Positions 26,720-36,109 of a stretch of 64,000 bases of DNA are shown here, in pieces. Below the pieces are notes generated by a model. The model ran no database searches. It was not told where the DNA came from and was given only the letters and a program-made list of their open reading frames with translations. Made by a program: the position numbers and the translations under genes. Source of the stretch: an uncultured Alphaproteobacteria bacterium (GTDB lineage Bacteria; Pseudomonadota; Alphaproteobacteria; Rs-D84). The stretch is from assembly GCA_944389525.1 (NCBI GenBank), contig CALXMR010000003.1, positions 62,001 through 126,000 on the forward strand, in the 5' to 3' direction. Numbering within the stretch: position 1 is the first letter of the stretch; each line of letters opens with the position of its first letter.

Positions 26720-28541
26720 TAAAAAACTCGTCTGTGCCGTATGGGTTGTCAACAAAACTGGCGGTGATTGATTTATATGATATGGAATATTCAATAGATG
26801 GCCGGCTGCGGATATCTATGGTGTGGTTGCTGTACAATATATCGCCGTTTGCGCCACGGCCAGACGGGGTGTGCATGCGCATTGTGCCGTGGATAATAGT
26901 GTCTGGGACTGACACTTGGAACGTCCAGTTGCCGAATTTTGCCCCCAGGTCAACGGATGCAGTATATATGTTTGAAAAATTATTTATAACAGAATTGTCT
27001 GTTGTTTGCGGATTACCAAATGCGATGCGGGTTCGGTGAAACAGGTTAAAGCGTCCAATACTAATATCATGGTGTGCACCAATAAAGCCGAACCAATCGT
27101 TGCCACGTGTTTGCATAAAACTGTCGCCAAATGTGATGTTGCTGGATTGCAGCCCCAGTTCAAAATTGCCAATGTTCGCAATGCTGATATCATTGGCCGC
27201 GCGCAGTTTTTGAAACCCAATGCCTGGATTTTTTATAGAAATAAAATCCGATAAATTTGCGTCAAAGGCGCGCCCATATTTATCAAAATATGCAAATTTT
27301 GGGGCGGCGTCTGTGATGCTGTGCGCGATTACCCCGGGCAGATGCGCTGTGCGAATTGGTTGCATGGTGCCACTGGTGATTGGTATCAGTGGGGCCCCAA
27401 CTGGGCGGGTTGCGCGTTCCAGATCCAACATGCCGTGGCCATAGATTGCATCTACGCCTGGGGCGCCAATGTCGCGTGCGGTTTCGAACAACAGTGCAGT
27501 AATATCAGGTGCAGACATATATGGAAACGCCTGGCGAATAACTGCCACCGCCGCAGATACAATCGGTGTGGCAAAACTGGTGCCACTGGCGGTGGATGCG
27601 CCATTTGTTATATCTGCCCCAGGGGCCGTTATACACCATTGACTGGTTATACCGCATGCATTGCTGAATTCTGCCAGTGCGCCAGTTGTGCTGTCCCACG
27701 CAACAACATTTATAAAATGTCCATGCATTTCAGGCATGACGGTCGGTATGGCGGATAGCGCGCTGCTTTGTGAATCTGCATCATTGCCGGCCGCCCATAC
27801 AAATATTGCGCCACGTTCGGCGGCATGTGCCAGATTGCTGATAAAGTTTTCATCGGTTAAATGTGCCAGTTGTTCCCGCGATTTTAATTCTGTGGCCCGC
27901 ATGGGGACAGACCAACTGGCGTTAAATACATTTGCATCTGATGCCGTTCCAATGACTGTGCCAATTTCATCATAGGAGATAAAGTCCATATCGTATGCAA
28001 TTTTGTACGATGTTACATTTGCATCTGGGGCAATTGGTCCAGACGCAATGTCTGTAACAAATTTTCCATGCCAAGAATCCATGCCTGCGTCCAGTATGGC
28101 TATATTCGTGCCAGCACCTGTATATCCGCGCGCAATTGAATAAGCCAGACGAATTTCGTCATATGTATTTGAATTTAATTGATATTTTGTGGTGGATGTA
28201 ATGTTTGACATTTGGATATCTGATATATCACCACCAACCATATCGTATGATGGCAATGATGGGCGGGGATATGTGTTGTTATCTGTGTTTGTTGAATGGT
28301 CTGAACCGCTGTTGGCCAGGCCAATCAATGCCAATGCGCCACCCAGAATGGTTGCACCTGATAATACAGATGCGGTTCCAGCGCCGATAAAACTGGGGCA
28401 TTTGTCGGGGTGGTTGCGCCGAAAATCAGGGTCTGTGCAGTTGGTTTGTGACACAGATGGCGACAAGAATGGCCGCGCATTGGCGGGTAATATTGCATAT
28501 GCGCCGATAATACAGACAAGAACATAATGTACTAATTTCAT
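26691..28541 (-). CDS. S8 subtilase-like exported protease with barrel-type C-terminus
   Basis: 616 residues with a signal peptide (VLVCIIGAYAILPANA). The peptidase region shows the Asp motif ILDAGMD (D151), HGKFVTDIASG (H158) followed by IAPDANV, the oxyanion Asn in AAGND (N253) and the nucleophile in GTSFATP (S322). Asp and His are only 7 residues apart, against roughly 30 in subtilisin. The last ~200 residues look beta-rich and end MTRGRLVF, as in autotransporter barrels, though the region is short for one. Probably surface-exposed or periplasmic; activity uncertain because of the compressed active site. Confidence 0.8.
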   Translation of the reverse strand: MKLVHYVLVCIIGAYAILPANARPFLSPSVSQTNCTDPDFRRNHPDKCPSFIGAGTASVLSGATILGGALALIGLANSGSDHSTNTDNNTYPRPSLPSYDMVGGDISDIQMSNITSTTKYQLNSNTYDEIRLAYSIARGYTGAGTNIAILDAGMDSWHGKFVTDIASGPIAPDANVTSYKIAYDMDFISYDEIGTVIGTASDANVFNASWSVPMRATELKSREQLAHLTDENFISNLAHAAERGAIFVWAAGNDADSQSSALSAIPTVMPEMHGHFINVVAWDSTTGALAEFSNACGITSQWCITAPGADITNGASTASGTSFATPIVSAAVAVIRQAFPYMSAPDITALLFETARDIGAPGVDAIYGHGMLDLERATRPVGAPLIPITSGTMQPIRTAHLPGVIAHSITDAAPKFAYFDKYGRAFDANLSDFISIKNPGIGFQKLRAANDISIANIGNFELGLQSSNITFGDSFMQTRGNDWFGFIGAHHDISIGRFNLFHRTRIAFGNPQTTDNSVINNFSNIYTASVDLGAKFGNWTFQVSVPDTIIHGTMRMHTPSGRGANGDILYSNHTIDIRSRPSIEYSISYKSITASFVDNPYGTDEFFIMTRGRLVF

Positions 28542-28626
28542 TTTTGTGTATTAATGGTAATACATTTTATTATTTTGTCAAGGTTGTTTGTTCGGGTGTA
28601 TGTGGTTCAGATGTGTCAGTTTTTTC

Positions 28627-28655
28627 TTGATTTCCGTGTGATAATGGATTATGAT
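28627..28655 (+). promoter_or_regulatory. Likely promoter of rpsB-tsf
   Basis: TTGATT (28627-28632), 17-base spacer, TATGAT (28650-28655). Expected start near 28662, giving a leader of about 110 bases. Confidence 0.5.
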
Positions 28656-28661
28656 GCGGGC

Positions 28662-28770
28662 ACATGTCTTTGACATGCAGAACACAGCCGTTCGGATTGA
28701 ATTTCTGTCCAGATGGTAATCTGGTCTGTACCAACGGCGAGGATAACAACAGAAAACAAAGGATTTTACA
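28662..28770 (+). promoter_or_regulatory. Structured rpsB leader, possible S2 autoregulation site
   Basis: GCCGTT (28687-28692) pairs with AACGGC (28733-28738) and encloses the inner hairpin CCAGA-TGGTAA-TCTGG (28709-28724), just before the ribosome-binding region. S2 represses its own operon through a leader in gammaproteobacteria; whether this fold is equivalent is an inference. Confidence 0.35.
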
Positions 28771-29640
28771 ATGGCATTGCCAACATTTACGATAAAGCAA
28801 TTAATGGAAGCGGGCGTTCATTTTGGGCATCATACACGCCGCTGGAACCCGCTGATGACACCATATGTTTACGGGGTCAAAGATAAAATTCATATCATCA
28901 ATTTGAATAAAACTGCGCCGTTGTTGTACCGTGCGCTGGTCGCGTTAGAAACAATCGCCGCCGCAGGTGGTAAAATATTGTTCGTTGCAACCAAGCACCA
29001 GGCCAAAGATATCGTCAAAGATGCGGCCGATCGTTGCGGTCAATTCTATGTCAATAATCGTTGGTTGGGTGGAATGTTGACGAACTGGACAACTGTTTCA
29101 CAATCAATTCGCCGTCTGAAAAAGATGGAATCTGATATCGAAAATGCCGACAAATTGGGTTTGACCAAGAAAGAAGTTGGCGTCATGACCAAAGAAGTTG
29201 AAAAACTGCGTGATATTTTCGGTGGTATTCTGGAAATGCACGGCACGCCCCAGGCGATGATCGTTATCGATATGCCACGTGAATTGAACGCGGTACGCGA
29301 AGCAAAGATTTTGGACATCCCAACGGTTGCAATTTGCGACACAAATGCAAATCCGGAATTGGTTGATTATCCTGTGCCAGGTAATGATGACGCGGCGCGT
29401 GCAATTCAATTGTACTGTGATTTGTTCGTTGATGCGATTCTGTCGGGTATTGAAAAGCGTTTGGGTGGGGCTGCTGGTAAAAAGGTTGAATCTGATATGG
29501 CAGATGCCGCCGCCGAAGATTTCGAAGCAGATATGAAAGATAAAGAAGCGCGTCAGAAATCTAAAACATCCGAAGCGCGTGCAGAACGCCGCGGTAAAAT
29601 GATTGAAAAAGCGGAAAAAGCAGACAAGGCAGATAAATAA
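28771..29640 (+). CDS. rpsB: 30S ribosomal protein uS2
   Basis: 289 residues. The N-terminus TIKQLMEAGVHFGHHTRRW and the inner FVATKHQAKDI, NRWLGGMLTNW and FVDAILSG segments are diagnostic of S2. The last ~45 residues form an unusual charged Lys/Glu/Ala tail beyond the conserved core, a common extra in alphaproteobacterial S2. It is followed by tsf in the usual bacterial order, with 79 bases between. Confidence 0.98.
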   Translation: MALPTFTIKQLMEAGVHFGHHTRRWNPLMTPYVYGVKDKIHIINLNKTAPLLYRALVALETIAAAGGKILFVATKHQAKDIVKDAADRCGQFYVNNRWLGGMLTNWTTVSQSIRRLKKMESDIENADKLGLTKKEVGVMTKEVEKLRDIFGGILEMHGTPQAMIVIDMPRELNAVREAKILDIPTVAICDTNANPELVDYPVPGNDDAARAIQLYCDLFVDAILSGIEKRLGGAAGKKVESDMADAAAEDFEADMKDKEARQKSKTSEARAERRGKMIEKAEKADKADK

Positions 29641-29719
29641 GTCTGGATTTGCGTATAAATGGTGTAATTGCATTCGCAATTACACCGGTATGGTTAAATA
29701 AAAATCTATGGGGGAAACA

Positions 29720-30589
29720 ATGGCAGAAATAACAGCAAAATTAATTCAGGAACTGCGCGAAAAAACATCTGCGGGTATGATGGATTGTAAAAAGGCGTTG
29801 GTTGAAAATAATGGTGATATCGAAGCGGCCGCAGACTGGCTGCGTCAAAAAGGTATCGTCAAGGCGGCGTCCAAGGCCGGTCGTGTCGCGGCATCTGGGT
29901 TGGTCACGGTTGTAAAATGTGACGGTATGGGGTGCGTGGTCGAAGTAAACGCAGAAACAGACTTTGTTGCGAAAAACGACAAGTTCCAACAGTTGGTTGC
30001 CAATGTTGCGGCCAAGGCGGCAGAATTGCAGGGTGATTTTGATGCAACAATGAACGCGGTCAAAGATGATATTGCGGCGACTATTTCAACCATTGGTGAA
30101 AATATGAATTTGCGCCGTATTGCCAAGGTGGCGGGTGATCATATTTACACATATATCCATAATGCGCTGGTTCCGGGTATGGGCCAGATTGGTGTTGTTG
30201 TTGCAATTAATGGCGATTCTGAAAAAATTGATGAAATTGGTAACAAAATCGCGATGCATATTGCCGCGAACAAGCCTGAATTCATGACAATTGCCGATGT
30301 TGATCCGGCGGCGGTTGAACGCGAAAAGAAAGTGTTCATCGAATCTGGGGCAACAGCTGGAAAGCCAGAACAGGTTGTTGAAAAAATGGTCCAGGGTCGT
30401 ATAAATAAATACTATGCCGAAACTGTTTTAGAAGAACAGCCGTTTGTTATGGATCCGTCCAAGACAGTAAAGCAGGTTGTCGAAGAAGCCGGTGGTAAAT
30501 TGGCGGGCTTTGCGTATTTTGTCCTGGGCGAAGGTATCCAGAAACGCGAAGATAACCTGGCTGATGAAGTGGCGAAAATGTTGTCTTGA
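29720..30589 (+). CDS. tsf: Elongation factor Ts
   Basis: 289 residues. I use ATG at 29720, preceded by GGGGGAA; the ATG at 29708 is 12 bases earlier and lies before that site. The N-terminal UBA-like domain reads LREKTSAGMMDCKKAL and the signature VNAETDFVAKND follows. EF-Ts exchanges GDP on EF-Tu. It is co-transcribed with rpsB and ends at a terminator. Confidence 0.98.
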   Translation: MAEITAKLIQELREKTSAGMMDCKKALVENNGDIEAAADWLRQKGIVKAASKAGRVAASGLVTVVKCDGMGCVVEVNAETDFVAKNDKFQQLVANVAAKAAELQGDFDATMNAVKDDIAATISTIGENMNLRRIAKVAGDHIYTYIHNALVPGMGQIGVVVAINGDSEKIDEIGNKIAMHIAANKPEFMTIADVDPAAVEREKKVFIESGATAGKPEQVVEKMVQGRINKYYAETVLEEQPFVMDPSKTVKQVVEEAGGKLAGFAYFVLGEGIQKREDNLADEVAKMLS

Positions 30590-30665
30590 ACATGTGTTGA
30601 AGAAAACAATTGTTTTGCACGATTTGCAAATATATTGTACCAGGCAGGATTGTCTGTGAAAAAAT

Positions 30666-30691
30666 AAAATCCGGCGTATGCCGGATTTTTT
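30666..30691 (+). terminator. Terminator of rpsB-tsf
   Basis: AATCCGGC-GTAT-GCCGGATT followed by a T-run. Confidence 0.8.
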
Positions 30692-30763
30692 GCGGAATTC
30701 ATACCTTTTGACGCAGGGTGCATGTTCAAACTATCCTGTGTATGAAAATCAAAGGGGGTGAAT

Positions 30764-31540
30764 GTGTGTAATAAATCTGCATGTGGTTTGTTGGGGCTGG
30801 TTGTTGGTTGTCTGGGGGGTGGTGCATATGGTGAAATCATTGTGCCATCGCCGTATGTGTCGGGTAAAATCGCGGTTGCTGATTTTGTTGTTGATACAAA
30901 CCAATATATGTATCATACGCCAGATGCATATAAATCAACAGTCGTTGATGGGCGTATTGATGATATTAATGCGGCGTATCGGGCCGCAATTGGTTTGCGA
31001 TTTGGCGATATGCGGATAGAGGCGGAATATGGATATGGTAATTATGCGATTTCTGGGGATTGGGCATTGAATACAAAAAATGGGGTGCCTGGGTCTTATC
31101 CGCATAATTTAAGTTATCCGTCAACTTATATGCTGAAAAGTCGTGTCCAGACATTCATGGTAAATGCATATTATGATTTGTTCAAGTTTTGTACCCGATA
31201 TAAAAATGCAATGTATACGGATATGAATGTCGTTGAACCGTGTTGTTATAATGCGATTTATATAACAGGCGGAATGGGGACGGCGCATATTAATGAAAGT
31301 GCAAATGTTGTTATTGATACCGCAATGGCATGGGGTGGGGAACCACTGTATGAATCAGCGGACAGTTCAATAAACAGGTTTGTTTATAATGTTGGTGCCG
31401 GTATCAGTTTTGCAATAACACCAAATTTTGGGGCAGATTTATCATATCGGTACACTGATTTAGGCAAATATTCAATTGCAACAACGCATCGCGAGTTTTC
31501 ATCGCATGAAATAATGTTGGGGTTGCGGTATGAATTTTGA
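30764..31540 (+). CDS. Outer-membrane beta-barrel, surface-antigen-like
   Basis: About 258 residues starting from GTG at 30764 (or GTG at 30758); the preceding GGGGGTG serves as ribosome-binding site. The only nearby ATG (30762) is out of frame. A signal peptide (LLGLVVGCLGGGAYG) precedes beta strands with RIEAEYGYGNY, a long variable loop with a cysteine pair (VVEPCCYN), GAGISFAITPNFGADLSYRYT and a terminal IMLGLRYEF. The architecture matches the small barrels of the Opa/P44-type surface antigens of alphaproteobacteria. Role unknown. Confidence 0.7.
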   Translation: MCNKSACGLLGLVVGCLGGGAYGEIIVPSPYVSGKIAVADFVVDTNQYMYHTPDAYKSTVVDGRIDDINAAYRAAIGLRFGDMRIEAEYGYGNYAISGDWALNTKNGVPGSYPHNLSYPSTYMLKSRVQTFMVNAYYDLFKFCTRYKNAMYTDMNVVEPCCYNAIYITGGMGTAHINESANVVIDTAMAWGGEPLYESADSSINRFVYNVGAGISFAITPNFGADLSYRYTDLGKYSIATTHREFSSHEIMLGLRYEF

Positions 31541-31557
31541 TAAAGAATTGTGCTTTT

Positions 31558-31588
31558 ATATCGGGGCGTGGTGCCCCGATTATATTTT
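31558..31588 (+). terminator. Terminator after the surface-antigen-like gene
   Basis: TCGGGGC-GTGGT-GCCCCGA followed by a T-rich stretch. Confidence 0.7.
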
Positions 31589-31642
31589 GTGGAAATGGTG
31601 CGCTGGTGGTGCTATATTGTCTGGCAAAGGGTTTGTGATATT

Positions 31643-32026
31643 ATGCAGAAGTACACGGTTAAAAATAAAAAAAGCAGTCATGGTGTTTTTTATGTATTGC
31701 TGAACGCCAAGAATAATGAAACGACAATTGAATCTTTTCCATACAGATTTGCGGTTGATATGAATTTGGGGGATTGTGTGCGGGCACTGGGGCATGGTGA
31801 TTTTGTCCGTGCATGGACCACGGGCGATAAATTGTTTTTACCATTGGAACCGGTTGTGGATTGGCGGTTACGGTACTATGTGCATAATAACTTTGATTAT
31901 ATAGACGGGTTGTATTTTCGATATGCATTGGCGCGTGCACTGGCGGCACGGAAAATAATGCCGTCATTATCAACAACACGAAATCTGGCCATGTTTTTAC
32001 AGTGGCCGATTGAAAAATCGCGATAA
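31643..32026 (+). CDS. Small soluble protein of unknown function
   Basis: 127 residues from MQKYTVKNKK; I reject the longer upstream extension because it reads through the preceding terminator. The sequence has short strands (GVFYVLLNAKNNETTIESF) and aromatic-rich segments (WRLRYYVHNNFDY), then a C-terminal helix with many Ala and Arg. No signal peptide or membrane segment. It ends 34 bases before tyrS. No family recognised. Confidence 0.55.
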   Translation: MQKYTVKNKKSSHGVFYVLLNAKNNETTIESFPYRFAVDMNLGDCVRALGHGDFVRAWTTGDKLFLPLEPVVDWRLRYYVHNNFDYIDGLYFRYALARALAARKIMPSLSTTRNLAMFLQWPIEKSR

Positions 32027-32060
32027 ATCGGTTATTATATATGGGGCTAAGGATACAAAA

Positions 32061-33278
32061 ATGCAGAATGAATTATTAAAGGAACTAGAATCACGCGGTT
32101 TTATTAACCAGTCATCTAATATGGATGGTTTGAATGACGCATTGAATGCGGGGCGTATTGTTGGGTACTGGGGGACCGATCCAACGGGGGATTCGTTGCA
32201 TGTGGGCCATCTGGCATCGTTGATGTTGATGCGCTGGTTCCAAAAGTTTGGGCACAAGCCGGTTTTGTTGGTTGGTGGCGCAACAGGGCGCATTGGCGAC
32301 CCATCTGGTCGGGACAAGGGGCGACCCATGCTGACGGATGTGCAAATTGAACACAATTGCGCGGGATTGCGTAAATCTATTTCAAAATTTATTCATTTTG
32401 GTGACGCGGAAAATGATGCCATTATGGTGGATAACAATGATTGGATGAAGAATTACGGACATATGGAATTCTTGCGCGAATTTGGTGCTGATTTTACCGT
32501 GCCGCGTATGTTGTCGATGGAAAGTGTGCGGCGCAGATTAGAAAATGGGATGACATTCTTGGAATTTAACTATATGACTTTCCAGGCGGTTGACTTTTTA
32601 ACGCTGTATAAAAAATATAATTGCATTTTGCAATTCTGTGGTGCGGACCAATGGGGTAACAGCATCATGGGGGTGGAATTAATTCGTAAAAAATTGGGCA
32701 AAGAAGCATTTGTTTTATCAACCGCGCTGATTACAGATGCCCGGGGCGAGAAAATTGGTAAATCGGCCGGAAACGCGGTTTGGGTGAATGAAGAAAAAAC
32801 ATCGCCATATGAATACTATCAGTATTTCCGCAATACCCCGGATGATTTGGTGGAAAAATTCTTGAAAATATTTACAGAAATTCCATTGGATGAAATTGCC
32901 CGGCTGTCAAAATTACAGGGGGCGGAACTGAACACGGCCAAGAAGATATTGGCGTTTGCGGCGACCGAAATTGCGCACGGGCATGATGCCGCCGTGGCCG
33001 CAGAAAGTGCGGCGGATGCGCTGTTTGGTGGTGGTGCGAATTCAGAAAATGTACCAACAGTTGAATTTGATATGCCACATCAAATGGGTGTGGTTGATTT
33101 CTTGGTGGCGATAAAATTGTTCCCATCAAAATCCGAAGCGCGCCGCATGATAGAACAGGGCGGTGTGCAAATTGATGGTGAAAAGATTACGGATTGGAAA
33201 TCAAATGTTTCACCCGCAGATGAACTGATGGTGCAAAAGGGTAAAAAAACATTTCTGCGTGTTGTTATCAAGAACTGA
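32061..33278 (+). CDS. tyrS: Tyrosyl-tRNA synthetase
   Basis: 405 residues. I start at MQNELLKELESRGF (32061), with AAGGAT just upstream. The class-I signature is HVGHL near residue 46, the KMSKS-type loop is KIGKS near 230, and substrate segments include AGDQWG-like CGADQWGNS. The C-terminus carries an S4-like RNA-binding domain (PSKSEARRMIEQGGVQIDG). The enzyme charges tRNA-Tyr in the cytoplasm. Its stop codon overlaps the envC start by one base. Confidence 0.97.
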   Translation: MQNELLKELESRGFINQSSNMDGLNDALNAGRIVGYWGTDPTGDSLHVGHLASLMLMRWFQKFGHKPVLLVGGATGRIGDPSGRDKGRPMLTDVQIEHNCAGLRKSISKFIHFGDAENDAIMVDNNDWMKNYGHMEFLREFGADFTVPRMLSMESVRRRLENGMTFLEFNYMTFQAVDFLTLYKKYNCILQFCGADQWGNSIMGVELIRKKLGKEAFVLSTALITDARGEKIGKSAGNAVWVNEEKTSPYEYYQYFRNTPDDLVEKFLKIFTEIPLDEIARLSKLQGAELNTAKKILAFAATEIAHGHDAAVAAESAADALFGGGANSENVPTVEFDMPHQMGVVDFLVAIKLFPSKSEARRMIEQGGVQIDGEKITDWKSNVSPADELMVQKGKKTFLRVVIKN

Positions 33279-34357
33279 TGAAAAAGATTCTGTTTATTTT
33301 TGTGGTTGGATTTATGGCGGCATTACAGCCGGTCTATGCCGCCAGTGAATTATCCCAGGTCCAGGCGCAAATAAAAAAAACAGAACAACAAAATCAAAAA
33401 ATATCAGAACAGGTAAAAACATCTGAACGTGCGTTGGAATCAACAAAAAAGAAACTGGTCAAGGTTGCGGACCAGGTCAGCACACTGGAAGAACAGCGTG
33501 GCGCCGTTGCAAAGAAAATTCGTGAACTGGATGCCCAACGGGATGGGTTGGAAAAATCGTTGGCGCAAAATCGGGAACGAATTGCCGATGCGGCGGCCAG
33601 TATTTTATTTGTAGCATCGCATCCGAATTTTGATTCTGAAAATATGCGTGATTATGTGTTAACTTCTGCGATTTTATCAGGGGCCGCAGATAATTTTGAT
33701 GCAGAAATCCAAGACGCCACAGAAAAAATCCAAGAACTGGAAAAAATTCGTGCACAGCGGGCGGTCGAAAAAGAAAAACTGGATCGCACAGCCCAGCGGT
33801 ATGCAGATGAAAAAGCAGAACTGGATAAATTGATGCGGACGCGTTTGGCCCAAAATCAAAAATTGCGTACGCAACAATCTGTGTTGCAGAAAAAATTGCG
33901 CGATTTGTCGGCGCGCGCAAAAACATTGTCTGAATTGTCTGCCGGCGTGGGGAGTTCGGAAATGTCTGGTGATTCACGATTTTCTATTCGCAAATTAAAC
34001 CAGCCAGTACGCGGCCGCGTTGTCGTGCACTTTGGTGAAAAAACGGCGTTGGGTTTAAAGTCGGATGGATGGCGAATACGCGTGCGTGGAAATGCGTTAG
34101 TCATGGCGCCCGCAGATGGCGAAGTTAAATTTGCTGACAGTTTCAAGGGGTTTGGTCGTGTTGTTATTATGTCGCATAAAAATGGATATAATACGGTTAT
34201 GACAAATCTGGGGGATATTAATGTTATGTTGGGACAACAGGTTCTGGCCGGGGAACCGATTGGTCGTATGGACCCGGACAAGCCAGAAATGTATCTGGAA
34301 GTGCGCCGGGGTGATAAAGCAGTTGATCCAGCGCGGTTATTTAAAGAAGATGATTAA
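33278..34357 (+). CDS. EnvC-like murein hydrolase activator with degenerate LytM domain
   Basis: 359 residues with a signal peptide (LFIFVVGFMAALQPVYA), about 200 residues of coiled coil (SELSQVQAQIKKTEQQNQK onward), and a C-terminal M23/LytM fold (ADGEVKFADSFKGFGRVVIM). The zinc ligands of active peptidases are missing: the HxG site reads SDG and the HLHFE site reads MYLEV. That loss is characteristic of EnvC, which activates amidases at the septum rather than cutting itself. Translationally coupled to tyrS (TGATG). Confidence 0.85.
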   Translation: MKKILFIFVVGFMAALQPVYAASELSQVQAQIKKTEQQNQKISEQVKTSERALESTKKKLVKVADQVSTLEEQRGAVAKKIRELDAQRDGLEKSLAQNRERIADAAASILFVASHPNFDSENMRDYVLTSAILSGAADNFDAEIQDATEKIQELEKIRAQRAVEKEKLDRTAQRYADEKAELDKLMRTRLAQNQKLRTQQSVLQKKLRDLSARAKTLSELSAGVGSSEMSGDSRFSIRKLNQPVRGRVVVHFGEKTALGLKSDGWRIRVRGNALVMAPADGEVKFADSFKGFGRVVIMSHKNGYNTVMTNLGDINVMLGQQVLAGEPIGRMDPDKPEMYLEVRRGDKAVDPARLFKEDD

Positions 34358-34363
34358 GCAAGA

Positions 34364-35296
34364 TTACTTGGAAAATTGAGCTTCCAGATCAGTTATAGCC
34401 ATTATTTGTTGGCGCATAAATGCAATCTTTGATGCGTTATTATCTATGCTTTTCTGATTTGCAGGATTTACGCGCAAATCATCAGATGCCTTGATGAAAC
34501 GACGCAGACATGCGGTCATTATTCGATACTTCATAATGTCGCGCAGTATTTCATTTTTTATACCCAACATGGAATATAATTCTTTGTTATGCAATTGGCA
34601 GTATGTTTCATAAACGCGTTTGCATATATCCAGTTCGATTTGTAATGGGGCAAATATGTCACGGTATATAAATTTGTAATCCGCTTCGGCAAAATCAATA
34701 AATGATAATTTGCTGGTTTGGGGATCGTACAAGACATTACCAGGATTCAAATCGCCATGTGACCATGCTTGGCGCGTTTCGTACTCAAAAGTGCCAATGT
34801 TATTGCGAATTGCCGCCATTGTTAACACTTCTGACTTTTTGAACCATATAGACATTTTGTTTTCAATAAAATTATCCAGGCGGGCAAATTTTATATCGTT
34901 TGCGATTTTGTATTTTTGTAGATCGCCGACTGGTTTTAATTCATTCATATCAACCAAAAAACTGGCGATACTGTTAATGATTTTAAACTGTTGGGGTTTT
35001 GATAATGTTGAATATAATTCTGCTGTTAATGGTTGCCCAGGGGCGCGTTCTTCCAGAATTTGATATTCTTCGTCATTTATAAAGCGCATTGCAGGAATAT
35101 TGTATACAGGATTGCCAACTGAACGAATCTCGTCGATTTTGCCTTTGGTTTTGTGCTGTTTCTGCAACCATGCAGCACGTTTTGCATCATTCAGTGTTGG
35201 CAATGGACGTTTTAATACGAAATCATCGCCGTAGTAAACAGCGTATGTTTCGCGACCGTGGTTAAGATTCTGTAATTGTGTTGTTGTCATATTCAT
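34364..35296 (-). CDS. APH-fold small-molecule kinase
   Basis: 310 residues from the ATGA overlap with the Fic-like gene at 35296. The kinase signature is SHGDLNPGNVLYD, followed by the metal-binding IDFAEADYK. This HGDxxxxN...D pair is shared by aminoglycoside phosphotransferases, choline kinase and related enzymes. The N-lobe segment FVLKRPLP contains the ATP-binding lysine. The substrate cannot be told from sequence. The last ~80 residues are helical. Coupling to the Fic-like gene suggests joint function. Confidence 0.8.
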   Translation of the reverse strand: MNMTTTQLQNLNHGRETYAVYYGDDFVLKRPLPTLNDAKRAAWLQKQHKTKGKIDEIRSVGNPVYNIPAMRFINDEEYQILEERAPGQPLTAELYSTLSKPQQFKIINSIASFLVDMNELKPVGDLQKYKIANDIKFARLDNFIENKMSIWFKKSEVLTMAAIRNNIGTFEYETRQAWSHGDLNPGNVLYDPQTSKLSFIDFAEADYKFIYRDIFAPLQIELDICKRVYETYCQLHNKELYSMLGIKNEILRDIMKYRIMTACLRRFIKASDDLRVNPANQKSIDNNASKIAFMRQQIMAITDLEAQFSK

Positions 35297-36081
35297 TTTG
35301 TAATAGCGTGGTTTTTTAGTATGTTTATTATATCTTCTTGGGTTCTGACTAGGCATTCCAGCATATAGCGATTATAGGAACGACAGTCGTCTTTTGCGCG
35401 GGCAATTAATGCCGCGGCATAGTTATTATAATCTGATTTTCTGTTAAACAAAATAGGTTCGCATTTGTTTTGCAGTAAAAACCAGTTCATGACCATGCGT
35501 GCGGTACGTTTGTTAAAATCGTCGAATGGTTGGGTGGCAAAGACTTCGTAATGAAAATCCAGTGCCCGCGCCAGAAAATCTTTCGATGATTCCGCATTGT
35601 TCAGACGAAAAACAATGTCGTCCATGGTCGAATCGATTCTGTTGTAATCTGGGGCAGAAATTCCAGTGCCCATCAGGTATATTCCGTTTGAAATACGATA
35701 TCGGCCCGGTGAAATATGGGTCTGGGTTGCCAAACGGCGATGAATGTCAATTACCTCGAATCGAGTTATTGGGCGTCTGGTAACATTTCGGCTGCTGATA
35801 TGATCGTATGTTTTTTCCTGATTTTTTATGTTTGTATAATCCAGCCACATCGATTTGTTGGGTTTTGTGGCATTATCATATGGAATGCGTATCAGTATTT
35901 CGGCTTCTTTGCGTAATTGATAACGAATCCAATCCAATTCCAAGAAAGGTTTTGCATGCATTTGCAACAGTTTACAAATTTTTTCGTGGTTTTGATTTAT
36001 GATATAACGAATATCTGAACTTTTCTTTGCAAAGTACAGTGTTTCTTCATTATATATTTGGTGTTTTTGTGGCTTTGTCAT
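35293..36081 (-). CDS. Fic/Doc-like protein with catalytic His replaced by Gln
   Basis: 262 residues starting at MTKPQKHQIYN (36081). A longer ATG at 36138 lies inside the promoter -35 box, so it is unlikely to be translated. The Fic core is visible: flap ISPGRYRISNGIYLMG, then FHYEVFATQPFDDFNKRTARM. The motif, normally H-P-F-x-x-G-N-G-R-x-x-R in Fic or H-x-F-x-D-x-N-K-R-T in Doc, reads Q184-PFDDFNKRTAR. The Doc-like NKRT is kept, but the catalytic His is Gln. Fic enzymes AMPylate proteins and Doc phosphorylates EF-Tu; this one may be inactive or use different chemistry. It is first in a two-gene operon. Confidence 0.8.
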   Translation of the reverse strand: MTKPQKHQIYNEETLYFAKKSSDIRYIINQNHEKICKLLQMHAKPFLELDWIRYQLRKEAEILIRIPYDNATKPNKSMWLDYTNIKNQEKTYDHISSRNVTRRPITRFEVIDIHRRLATQTHISPGRYRISNGIYLMGTGISAPDYNRIDSTMDDIVFRLNNAESSKDFLARALDFHYEVFATQPFDDFNKRTARMVMNWFLLQNKCEPILFNRKSDYNNYAAALIARAKDDCRSYNRYMLECLVRTQEDIINILKNHAITK

Positions 36082-36109
36082 CTTCTGTGCTTTTTGTTCT
36101 TGTAAAAAA

